DNA of 8,358 nt from CAWFFV01 sp963814985 (GCA_963814985.1 CAWFFV010000048.1:1-8358); one strand, 5' to 3'. Shown: positions 1-6,132, counted from the first letter of the stretch. A program made the numbers and translations. The notes: generated by a model from the letters alone, not told the origin.

Positions 1-272
1 AGTAACCAGTACAGAGAGGCCGAATGCTTTCAGTGGTTAGACAATCAAATCTTTCCCTTTATACATCCACTTGAAAGGTTGGCATTTCTAAGGGGTTTTG
101 CTGAGAAGCTTCGTGCTCAATGTCCTGGTAGAGAGTGTTTCATGATGTGTTGGAGCATGACTGGGGCACTCTCCCTCCGTATTACCATCGAGATAGTCCA
201 TGAATGCCAGATGCGAAACCCCGAGCACGCTGCTCGCCAACCGTATCTCACCTTTGCGCATAGCTCCTACTA
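1..272 (-). pseudogene. Remnant of a PIG-L/LmbE-type deacetylase (partial, decayed)
   Basis: Read on the minus strand from about 264 down to 88, the frame gives MRKGEIRLASSVLGVSHLAF followed by MDYLDG. This matches the usual PIG-L/LmbE pattern R-x2-E-x2-x-A-x2-LGV-x2-x-F-x-x-Y-x-DG. These zinc-dependent enzymes remove N-acyl groups from sugars or other small molecules. The frame stops at 88-90. Beyond it, towards base 1, the text KDLIV-stop-PLKAFGLSVLVT resembles the next family block (a helix, then a strand ending VxVTF), with a TAA where a sense codon is expected. The N-terminal block with the zinc motif HPDD is not visible upstream: the resemblance ends about where the inverted repeat at 273 begins. 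The fragment is therefore probably a pseudogene cut off by a small insertion, and its C-terminus lies outside the window. The assignment rests on a short match. Confidence 0.42.
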
Positions 273-386
273 GGAGACCATTCCAGAATGGGGGCTGGAG
301 AATTCTGTGATGAAACATCATCTGTGATTTCCTCTCTCCTTCGAGATCGACTTATTTATTTCAGCCCCTATTCTGGAATGGTCTCC
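273..386. repeat. 25-bp inverted repeat with 64-bp loop (MITE-like or large hairpin)
   Basis: Bases 273-297 and 362-386 are reverse complements at 24 of 25 positions; the only mismatch is at 290/369. Each arm also holds a near-palindromic core, CCATTC-CA-GAATGG. The 64 bases between them are AT-rich and carry no convincing gene. No target duplication is evident (TA before 273, GA after 386). The left arm sits where the deacetylase-like homology stops, which fits a small non-autonomous insertion or the paired ends of a collapsed insertion sequence. A transcript hairpin is the alternative. No U-tract follows, so it is not a classic intrinsic terminator. Confidence 0.7.
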
Positions 387-483
387 GAACAGCGATATTG
401 ATCTGGTAGCATTACCGCTGCTGTAGTATAATGCTCATCAATACAATCTCTACACGTTCTTTTTAGAATTGAGGTTTAGACTA

Positions 484-503
484 CCTAAGTTTCGCCCAAA
501 TTA
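484..503 (+). repeat. Left terminal inverted repeat of the insertion sequence
   Basis: The sequence CCTAAGTTTCGCCCAAATTA pairs perfectly with the right end at 1907-1926. The preceding TA (482-483) also pairs with 1927-1928. Inside the repeat only GACA (506-509) continues the match. Confidence 0.92.
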
Positions 504-555
504 GTGACAGGGTACAACTACAAGAAAGGGCTAATCAGGATAATGATGGACTATA

Positions 556-585
556 CCTCTCGTAGAAGAGAAATGAAGCGAGAGG
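556..585 (+). promoter_or_regulatory. Hairpin that would mask the transposase ribosome-binding site
   Basis: CCTCTCG (556-562) pairs with CGAGAGG (579-585), plus a G-U pair at 563/578. The 3' arm overlaps the purine-rich Shine-Dalgarno stretch AGAGGAG (581-587), 10 nt before the ATG at 598. In a transcript entering from outside, this 7-8 bp stem would hide the ribosome-binding site. A transcript started inside the hairpin would lack the 5' arm. Protection of this kind is known for IS10 and IS50; applying it here is inference. GATAAT at 539-544 could be a -10 box, but no good -35 box precedes it. Confidence 0.55.
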
Positions 586-597
586 AGAACCACCATC

Positions 598-1925
598 ATG
601 AACGCGTGTAGCACCAATCAGACACAACATTTTACGGGTTGTGCTTCTTTAGCTGCCGTTGGAGTGAAATTGAGTCAACTCAAGCTGTTTGACCCGATCC
701 GTACCAGTGTACGGATCAAGCAGAAAACCATCAAGCAGACGCCAGTTGACAAGCTCTATGACGCCTTTATCAGTCTGTTGGCCGGAACTCACGGGCTGGT
801 AGAAATCAACACCCGCCCCAGCCTTGCAGATAGCATTTGGCAGAAGCGCATGTGCCGAGCAGTCAGTGGTGCAAGAAACGCCGGATGCTTCTACACCCGA
901 GAATGTTGGGCAACTGGAGCAAGCCATGGATGTCATCTATCATCAATACAGTCAAGGTTGCGCTCACGACTACCTGACCAGTTTCCAACTACTGGATGTG
1001 GACATGAGCGGCATGCCCTGTGGACCCAAAGAGGCTTTTGCTACAAAAGGCTACTTTGCGGGCAATACCATCGTTGAGGACGACAATTGGACCGTGTGCT
1101 GGCCACACGCTATGAGGAAGTGGTCGTCGATCGCTTGTTTGCGGGCAATGTGCAATTGACCAAGGCTTTGCAACCTTTGGTTGAGGCGGCAGAGACCACC
1201 TTGGAACTGGATGAGCATGCCGCACACGGACGATTTTCCGTGTGGATGCTGGAGGAGGGAGTGTGGACGATCTCAATTGGCTGCTGGAGCGTGGCTGTGA
1301 GGTGTCGGCCAAAGAATATTTGGGACGTATGGTTCTGCGTCTGGTCAGAACGGTGGTGGAGTGGGTCCAGGACCAGGTCTGGTCCGAACGCTTGTTCGGA
1401 TGGGTGACCGAGCCTGCCACCAGCTCTGTTCGTCCTGTGCGACGCATTGTCGTGCGCTGTCGCCGACAAGACGGCACCTTTGCCTATGGCGTGCTGATCT
1501 GCTCGTTGTCTGCCCTGCAGGTGCTCACGGTGCTAGGGCGTACGAGTTCGCAAGTCGCTGATCCCGTCGCGGTCTTGGCAGCCTATGTGATGTTCTACGA
1601 TCTGCGGGGTGGGGGTATCAAAACCTCTTTCAAAGGCGACAAGCAGGGGCTGGGTCTCGCCAAACGCAATAAGAAGCACTTTGAGGCTCAACAGATGGTG
1701 GTCTGGGCACGTCGGTGGCTGATGAACCCTCAGATCCAACACAGCGGCCTCTTGCGCATGGTGTGTGATGTGTTTCATGTCAGGAGCTTGCTCCGCTTTG
1801 ACACCTTGACTCATGTCGTTGAGATTGTCCTGAATCAGGATGCTCACTTAGCTCACTCACTTCTCGGTCCTTTGCAGGAGTTGCTCACTCCCTTACACAT
1901 TGTCGTTAATTTGGGCGAAACTTAG
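598..1925 (+). pseudogene. DDE transposase of the insertion sequence, broken by three frameshifts and one nonsense codon
   Basis: The reading is mosaic. Frame 1 runs from ATG 598 (MNACSTNQTQHFTGC) to about 815. Frame 2 covers IAFGRSACAEQSVVQE to GYFAGN. Frame 1 returns with GRQLDRVLATRYEEVVVD from about 1078. Frame 3 holds RVDAGGGSVDDLNWLL through to NLGET-stop. The breaks are near 816-819 (an extra C in a C run restores if removed), 1062-1075 and 1216-1235. There is also TGA at 1075-1077 where Arg is expected (CGTTGAGGACGACAATTG). Likely catalytic aspartates are in FQLLDVDMSG and RVDAGGGS. The YREK-type signature is seen as Y-D-L-R-x4-K-x6-K at 1599-1646, with Lys (AAA, 1620-1622) at the usual Glu position. 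The rebuilt protein is about 440 residues, normal for such transposases. It should be inactive. Confidence 0.85.
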
Positions 1926-1926
1926 G
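1907..1926 (-). repeat. Right terminal inverted repeat of the insertion sequence, containing the transposase stop codon
   Basis: This is the exact reverse complement of 484-503. It also encodes the last transposase residues N-L-G-E-T and the stop TAG (1923-1925), so coding sequence and transposition end overlap completely. Confidence 0.92.
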
Positions 1927-1948
1927 TACGTCAATTTATTAGAAACAA

Positions 1949-1977
1949 TTGAAATTTTCTTGTCTTCCTGCAATATT
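1949..1977 (+). promoter_or_regulatory. Possible sigma-70-like promoter for the membrane/NACHT locus
   Basis: TTGAAA (1949-1954) matches the -35 consensus at 5 of 6 positions. AATATT (1972-1977) matches the -10 consensus at 4 of 6, with a 17-bp spacer. It lies between the right end of the insertion sequence and the ATG at 2003. This is a consensus match only; such matches are common by chance in AT-rich DNA. Confidence 0.25.
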
Positions 1978-2002
1978 GAGAGGATGGACTGGAGCACAAT
2001 AT

Positions 2003-2293
2003 ATGGATATAGTACGTTCCACGGCGCGTGATGTCTGGCCAGTTGCAAAATTTTTCTGGCTTACAGTCATTATTGGCGCTCTTATCAACTATGGAGCAAC
2101 TGTGCTGGCAATGCCTGTGAAGGATCTTGCTAAAGGTTTCTCTAATAGCACAATAGGATGGTTGCTTCTTGGTCCTTACCAGATACTTACTATTAGTACA
2201 CTCACCATACTTCTTACTATTACCATCGTAGCGAGCATTATTACCCCACGCGATAAAAGTGTTGAGACAGATACAGCTAAATCTCAACCATAG
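2003..2293 (+). CDS. Two-helix membrane protein or membrane-anchoring N-terminus of the NACHT locus
   Basis: I chose ATG 2003 over the longer TTG start at 1949 because GGAG (1991-1994) lies 8 nt upstream of it. The 96-residue product has a short basic N-terminus and a first hydrophobic helix at about residues 17-36 (FFWLTVIIGALINYGATVLA). A loop of about 20 residues follows, then a second helix at about 60-80 (rich in I, L and T) and a charged tail TPRDKSVETD. I do not recognise a named family. It ends at TAG 2291-2293, but frame 1 stays open from 2281 to 2529 and could continue the protein into the NACHT part. It may therefore be the membrane anchor of one large NACHT protein, broken by frameshifts, rather than a separate gene. 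A stand-alone small membrane partner is the alternative. Confidence 0.5.
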   Translation: MDIVRSTARDVWPVAKFFWLTVIIGALINYGATVLAMPVKDLAKGFSNSTIGWLLLGPYQILTISTLTILLTITIVASIITPRDKSVETDTAKSQP

Positions 2294-2528
2294 CTACGGC
2301 ACAGCACAACAAAGACGATACAATCCTGCTTCAAAACAGCACCAGTCTTGTTCCTGTAATCATTCATGAGAGTCTTGGGGCTATAGTGACCGTGTCGGCC
2401 CGATCCGACAAAGATGGCCTGGCAAAACAAATATCACCGCATAACAATGAAGTGCTCCACAATTATTACGCTCCGTCATTTATACACACCAGGGTCTTAA
2501 CCCCACAGGTATCTCACACTCGCAGGCA
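2294..2528 (+). pseudogene. Probable broken linker between the membrane segment and the NACHT module
   Basis: Frame 1 is open from 2281 to 2529 and reads like protein (TAQHNKDDTILLQNSTSLVP, then SARSDKDGLAKQISP). It lacks a start codon with a ribosome-binding site. In frame 3, from 2451, the text LRSVIYTQGLNPTGISHSQA runs straight into ISVSVPLNDIF of the NACHT protein and resembles a pre-NACHT segment. A one-base loss near 2467 would join VLHNY (frame 1) to LRSVIYTQ (frame 3), and another shift near 2285 would join the membrane segment. Each join is inferred from open frame and plausible residue flow, not from an alignment. Confidence 0.4.
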
Positions 2529-3473
2529 TTGATTTCGGTGAGTGTGCCTTTAAATGATATATTTATCCATTTGCATGCAGTCTCTGACCGACCTCTCTAT
2601 GATATGCCAGATGAGCAGAAGAAGTTATTAGAGGAGCTGGAAGCATTGCGTCAACATGTCGACCTGGAGACGGGAGATCTTGAGGAACAGGCACAGCAGC
2701 GACGCGCAGCGCTCTGGCAATCACAGCTCAGGCAGGATTTCTTCGAAGGATTGCAGAGAAGAAATGTTGTCATTGAAGACGTGCTGAAGGGACTTCAAAC
2801 CTCCCATCCTGTAGCTGTTCTGCTGGGAACTCCCGGCGCTGGCAAAAGCACAACGATGCGCTGGCTAGCGCTGCAAATGGCACGAGCGTCTCTTGATGCA
2901 AATTATCAACTTCCTGAAGGTCTATCTCCTGCACAAATTCCTCTCTTGATACGTATCAGCGATTACGTACAACTACTGAATGCTGAGAGCGTTCCTTTTC
3001 ACGAGTTTTTGCGTAGAAAGTTAGCTGAGACCGACCATGCTTTACCAGATATCATTCAGGGTGAGTTAGCAAAGGGGAATGTTCTCTTTCTCTTCGATGG
3101 ACTGGATGAAGTTGTCAGTGATCTGATACGCAGAAAAGTTACTACCGCCATTCATACATTCATTGCCCGCTATCCCAAAGAGCAACACACAGCGGGGAAC
3201 TTCAACCGCTTTCTCGTTACTTCACGTATCGTTGGCTATGAGGCCGGTCCATTTGCTTCCTATGCACACTACACGCTGCTTGACCTGGAAGATCGAGAGA
3301 TTGAACGATTCCTTACCAACTGGTGTCCAGCGGTTGAACGCCATCAGATCAGATCTGTGCAGAGTATGAGCGAGTTAACGCCAGAACAGGAGATAGAGGC
3401 CCAAAATGCTGGCAATCATCAGAGTAATCTCTTGTTAGAGGCAATCAGGAAGATCCTGGAATTAAACGCTTAG
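2529..3473 (+). CDS. NACHT NTPase module (N-terminal fragment of a frameshifted STAND protein)
   Basis: The 314-residue frame carries a complete NACHT NTPase core. Walker A is GTPGAGKST (residues 100-108), Walker B is LFLFDGLDEV (186-195), and a sensor-like FLVTSRIVGY sits at 228-237. A predicted helical region before it (residues 27-80) is rich in E, Q and R. NACHT proteins are STAND NTPases that switch by ATP binding and oligomerise after sensing a trigger. In bacteria many act in antiphage defence. The TTG at 2529 is only the first possible start: no ribosome-binding site precedes it and the frame is open back to 2451, so the real N-terminus is probably further upstream. The frame ends at TAG 3471-3473, but the protein plainly continues in frame 2. 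Losing one base near 3446 (rebuilt as L-L-E-A-I-Q-E-D-P-G-I-K-R-L-A-V-N-P-L) explains the break. Confidence 0.85.
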   Translation: MISVSVPLNDIFIHLHAVSDRPLYDMPDEQKKLLEELEALRQHVDLETGDLEEQAQQRRAALWQSQLRQDFFEGLQRRNVVIEDVLKGLQTSHPVAVLLGTPGAGKSTTMRWLALQMARASLDANYQLPEGLSPAQIPLLIRISDYVQLLNAESVPFHEFLRRKLAETDHALPDIIQGELAKGNVLFLFDGLDEVVSDLIRRKVTTAIHTFIARYPKEQHTAGNFNRFLVTSRIVGYEAGPFASYAHYTLLDLEDREIERFLTNWCPAVERHQIRSVQSMSELTPEQEIEAQNAGNHQSNLLLEAIRKILELNA

Positions 3474-3487
3474 CTGTCAATCCCCTT

Positions 3488-5998
3488 ATGCTCACCATTC
3501 TGGCCCTAATCCAGAAGGGTGGGAAGACGTTACCACACCGACGCATTGATCTCTACAAGGTCGTCACACAGACACTCCTCGATAACTGGAACCAGGAAAC
3601 CGGACGCAAAATATTTTCTCCGGAAGAAATTGGTTTAGCAGAACAGTTGCTCAGCGTATTAGCCTATCGTCTTCATTGCACAGATCTTCCGCTGACCAAA
3701 CCAGATGTAGAGAAGATCACCAGGGAAATGATGGTTAAATTTTATGGAAATACTGTAGATCAGATCAAAGATGTTCAAGTCAAAGAATTCATTGAGACTT
3801 TGCGGAAGAGTAGCGGACTTTTCGTTGAGAGAGGTCAGGGCTTATATGGCTTTATGCATCGTACTTTTCAAGAGTACTATGTTGCCTGGTATCTACTCGA
3901 TAAGCAACACTACTCGTCCGATGAACTCAAGCAATTTGTGGCAGAACATTATACTCTCCCCCTCTGGCGTGAGCCGCTCCTGCTGGCTATTGCAGATAAG
4001 AGTGAGCAGATACGCGATGAACGGAAACAGGCCAGTGCATTGATACAGGCCATCGCTGATACGCACGATGCCATTGATACAATCCTCCACCGTAATCTGC
4101 TCTTTGCTGCAACGTGCATCGTAGACTGCAATACATGGTATGTTGACAAGACACTCCAACAAAGTGTAGCCAGCCAACTCTTCGATCTCTACGGAGACAT
4201 ATTTGGCGCAGGGCGCTACACACAACTCAAACAAGAGATCGAAGCTGTAGCCTCGCTCTGGCTACGCGGTCAACCACAAAGCAGCAGCACAACGCCACCT
4301 CTGCTAGAGATATGGCGCTTGGCGCTCTGTAACGAGAAAAAGGATGCACCAATACATCAAGAAGGCGCAGTACGCTTGCTGGCAACGATTGCGCCCGAAC
4401 TTCGAAGTTGTTCTACATTGGTCTTGCATACGCTCATCCCCCCGTTACTGAAACTGGCCGATCTGCAAGATATACCTTGTCCACAAGAAATTCATACACA
4501 GCTTGCGCGATTTACAGCATCTCCAGCCACACCTCAAGTAGTAGAATATACATGCATAACCTTACGCCTGCTCGATGCGGTTGGTCCTGCTGGCTGGCTC
4601 TACAAAGAGTGGCTTAAGTGGAACAAAGAGCAACCTGAGTTATTGAAACGCCTTACTGAACACTTGCTTGAGCTTGACTATCTGCTCACGCCTGCCGCAT
4701 TCCCAGACATGCATGATGATGCAAAGTGGGACACATTAGCAGAAGCAAGTAAAAATTGGCAAGAGCGCGGTCGTGCCAATCCAGGTGAGCTACAAATGCA
4801 ACTACTAGCGACAAGCAACACAGCACGTTTTCCACATGCATACCTCTTGTGGAAAATGCTGAAAAGAGAAGAAGGAGCTTCAGCAAAAAAGCTATCGTGG
4901 AAGGCTATATGGAATACATTTCTCCAGGAGGAAATGCAACGTGGTAGAAGTGCAACCTATCAAACCTGTCTAAATCTGCGTCTTTTGCTCTTTAAAGAAA
5001 ATAAGCAGCAACAGCAGGAAATAGCCAATGAGTTAATTGCATCTCTCTCAGTACAGGATCACAAACAAATTCTCGTATTGAGTGCCATTACAACTATCTA
5101 TCTCTTCGATATTCGGTATGTACGAGATATTCGGTATGTACGAGATATTCGGTATGTACGATACATATTGGACATACTAGATATTAGATATGTACGAGAT
5201 ATTCGGTACATGCGATATATTAGAGATATTCTGGATATACGATACATTCGAGATATTAGAAATACTAGGTATGTTAGAAATACTAGGTATGTTAGGTATG
5301 TTAGGTATGTTAGGTATATTCGAGATGTTCGAGACATAAGAGATATAAGAGACATAAGAGACATGCTAGATTTTTTAGAAATTCTACGTAAATTATGCAA
5401 AACTATAGCACAAGCCAAAATTACCCATTCTGCTACAATACTATTGTGTCTGTACAGTGTTGTTGTTACCAGTCAAGCTCCAACCCTATCACAAAATAGC
5501 CAGCAAATACTGAGCAGTCTCCAAAAGTTTGAACAATGGGCACAAAAACTCCAACAATTTACTATCGAACAACGTCTCCTGCTCGTTGCCATACGACAGA
5601 AACTGGGTATATCTTCCAGGCTACAAAGCACACCTCCACTACCACCAGCTCAGGAGCCGCCTGATAGAAGAGCAACGGAACTTCACAAACTCAAGCAGAC
5701 TAGCCAGCTTGGGAAGAGAGGCACTGAAGAACTGCTTATGGCATGTTTTGACAACAGAGAAATGTCAGAAAACGTTTGGAAGGATTTGACACAAGAAAAG
5801 AATGTCTATTCAAAAGTTAGAGTAGAACAAATCGCCTGGAGGCTGCTTAGCCAATCATGGAGCATGGATGCTCAGGCACTTTCTTTTGTTGTGCAGTCTC
5901 TAGACAATCAGAATGCTATTGTGTGCGCTGGCTCGCTGCGCTACTCTTGCAGCGTGGTAAGAGAATCCCTTTCGATATACGAAAGGAGGCGACACTGA
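3488..5998 (+). CDS. C-terminal part of the NACHT protein: helical domain, HEAT-like region and a 31-unit triplet-repeat array
   Basis: Coding sense in this frame starts at about 3446; ATG 3488 is only the first Met (NPLMLTILALIQ is a standard post-NACHT motif). Residues 1-140 are the NACHT-associated helical/winged-helix part, ending in FMHRTFQEYYVAWYLL (residues 122-137), the F-x-HxTFQEY signature of this family. Residues 140-540 are helical and Leu-rich, as in HEAT/ARM-type sensor domains. Residues 541-633 are 31 triplets of [D/Y/N]-[I/V/M/T/F]-[R/L], described separately. Helices follow, then a proline-rich stretch (PPLPPAQEPPDRR, near 714-727), then more helices. The frame ends at TGA 5996-5998, but homology shifts to frame 1 near 5940, so the last residues (after CAGS) are out of frame. 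It is likely cytosolic or membrane-tethered through the upstream helices. The array makes its base composition very different from the flanks. Confidence 0.82.
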   Translation: MLTILALIQKGGKTLPHRRIDLYKVVTQTLLDNWNQETGRKIFSPEEIGLAEQLLSVLAYRLHCTDLPLTKPDVEKITREMMVKFYGNTVDQIKDVQVKEFIETLRKSSGLFVERGQGLYGFMHRTFQEYYVAWYLLDKQHYSSDELKQFVAEHYTLPLWREPLLLAIADKSEQIRDERKQASALIQAIADTHDAIDTILHRNLLFAATCIVDCNTWYVDKTLQQSVASQLFDLYGDIFGAGRYTQLKQEIEAVASLWLRGQPQSSSTTPPLLEIWRLALCNEKKDAPIHQEGAVRLLATIAPELRSCSTLVLHTLIPPLLKLADLQDIPCPQEIHTQLARFTASPATPQVVEYTCITLRLLDAVGPAGWLYKEWLKWNKEQPELLKRLTEHLLELDYLLTPAAFPDMHDDAKWDTLAEASKNWQERGRANPGELQMQLLATSNTARFPHAYLLWKMLKREEGASAKKLSWKAIWNTFLQEEMQRGRSATYQTCLNLRLLLFKENKQQQQEIANELIASLSVQDHKQILVLSAITTIYLFDIRYVRDIRYVRDIRYVRYILDILDIRYVRDIRYMRYIRDILDIRYIRDIRNTRYVRNTRYVRYVRYVRYIRDVRDIRDIRDIRDMLDFLEILRKLCKTIAQAKITHSATILLCLYSVVVTSQAPTLSQNSQQILSSLQKFEQWAQKLQQFTIEQRLLLVAIRQKLGISSRLQSTPPLPPAQEPPDRRATELHKLKQTSQLGKRGTEELLMACFDNREMSENVWKDLTQEKNVYSKVRVEQIAWRLLSQSWSMDAQALSFVVQSLDNQNAIVCAGSLRYSCSVVRESLSIYERRRH
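5108..5386 (+). repeat. Coding minisatellite: 31 tandem 9-bp units encoding [D/Y/N]-[I/V]-[R/L] triplets
   Basis: From 5108 to 5386 the sequence divides without remainder into 31 nine-base units. The encoded order is DIR YVR DIR YVR DIR YVR, then YIL DIL DIR YVR DIR YMR YIR, then DIL DIR YIR DIR NTR YVR NTR, then YVR YVR YVR YIR DVR, then DIR DIR DIR DML DFL EIL. The first six units are three exact copies of GATATTCGGTATGTACGA (5108-5125, 5126-5143, 5144-5161). The pair AATACTAGGTATGTTAG also recurs (5261 and 5279), and TATGTTAGG occurs three times in a row (5288-5314). The last units grade into ordinary helix sequence (EILRKLCKTI), so the array may have grown from it. No unit shifts the frame or adds a stop, and the minus strand is open across it too. 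Confidence 0.95.
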
Positions 5999-6132
5999 AA
6001 ATTATGAAGATATTGCAAGATGATGAGTTGTCTCGTCACCCATTAGATCCGCCTGATCGCAGCAGTAAAGTCTGGCGGCTTGATGATGTGCTGTTCGAGA
6101 CGCTTAAGGCGTTGGCGGAGCAGAGTGTGTGA
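5940..6132 (+). pseudogene. Frameshifted extreme C-terminus of the NACHT protein
   Basis: Frame 1 from about 5944 gives ALLLQRGKRIPFDIRKEATL, then KIMKILQDDELSRHPLDPP and VWRLDDVLFETLKALAEQSV, ending at TGA 6130-6132. This follows directly on SLDNQNAIVCAGS of the previous frame. Removing CT from GGCTCGCTGCGCTAC (5935-5949 region), or restoring one base, rejoins them as G-S-A-L-L. The DIRK and WRLDD-x2-FETL-x-ALAE blocks look like the ordinary helical end of large NACHT proteins. I see no separate start signal for it as its own gene. Confidence 0.65.

Larger units (their letters stand above)
484..1926 (+). mobile_element. Insertion sequence with ~20-22 bp perfect terminal inverted repeats and a dead DDE transposase (IS4/IS1380-like)
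   Basis: The left end CCTAAGTTTCGCCCAAATTA (484-503) is the exact reverse complement of 1907-1926. The match extends outwards by TA (482-483 and 1927-1928) and inwards through a shared GACA (506-509 and 1901-1904). The element is about 1.44 kb and encodes one transposase on the plus strand. The CCT start resembles IS1380-family ends, and the transposase reads as a DDE_Tnp_1-type protein, but I cannot fix the family without a search. The flanking TA could be a 2-bp target duplication or part of the repeat; a 4-bp duplication would be CTAC/GTAC with one mismatch. The right end lies 76 bp before the membrane-segment ATG at 2003. Confidence 0.88.
2529..6132 (+). pseudogene. Whole NACHT STAND NTPase gene, with two clear frameshifts
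   Basis: Joined across single-base-type shifts near 3446 and 5940, the three reading segments give one protein of about 1,200 residues in the normal STAND order: pre-NACHT helices, NACHT core, helical/winged-helix region, long helical-repeat sensor. Adding the membrane helices and linker upstream would take it to about 1,375 residues, starting at 2003. The long frames show few other lesions, and all Walker motifs are intact. Either the shifts are recent or some are sequencing errors. Neither break is in a long homopolymer, so a typical homopolymer error does not explain them well. Confidence 0.7.

Noticed and set aside
79..273. Plus-strand 64-residue open frame
   Set aside because: It lies opposite the deacetylase-like text, has no ribosome-binding site and shows no family features.
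422..431. Promoter with TATAAT near 426-431
   Set aside because: No acceptable -35 box lies 16-18 bp upstream and no gene start follows before the insertion sequence.
989..1477. Minus-strand open frames over the transposase
   Set aside because: They are rich in Arg, Ser, Thr and Pro with no domain, and the plus strand carries recognisable transposase motifs.
3440..3490. Programmed ribosomal frameshift joining the two NACHT frames
   Set aside because: There is no slippery heptamer, and a stop and Shine-Dalgarno arrangement like known sites is not seen; a one-base loss is simpler.
3893..4234. Minus-strand open frames within the NACHT C-terminal half
   Set aside because: They overlap strongly coding plus-strand sequence (FMHRTFQEYY region) and look like shadows.
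5108..5386. CRISPR array
   Set aside because: The 9-bp units are directly adjacent with no unique spacers, and the array is in frame inside a protein.
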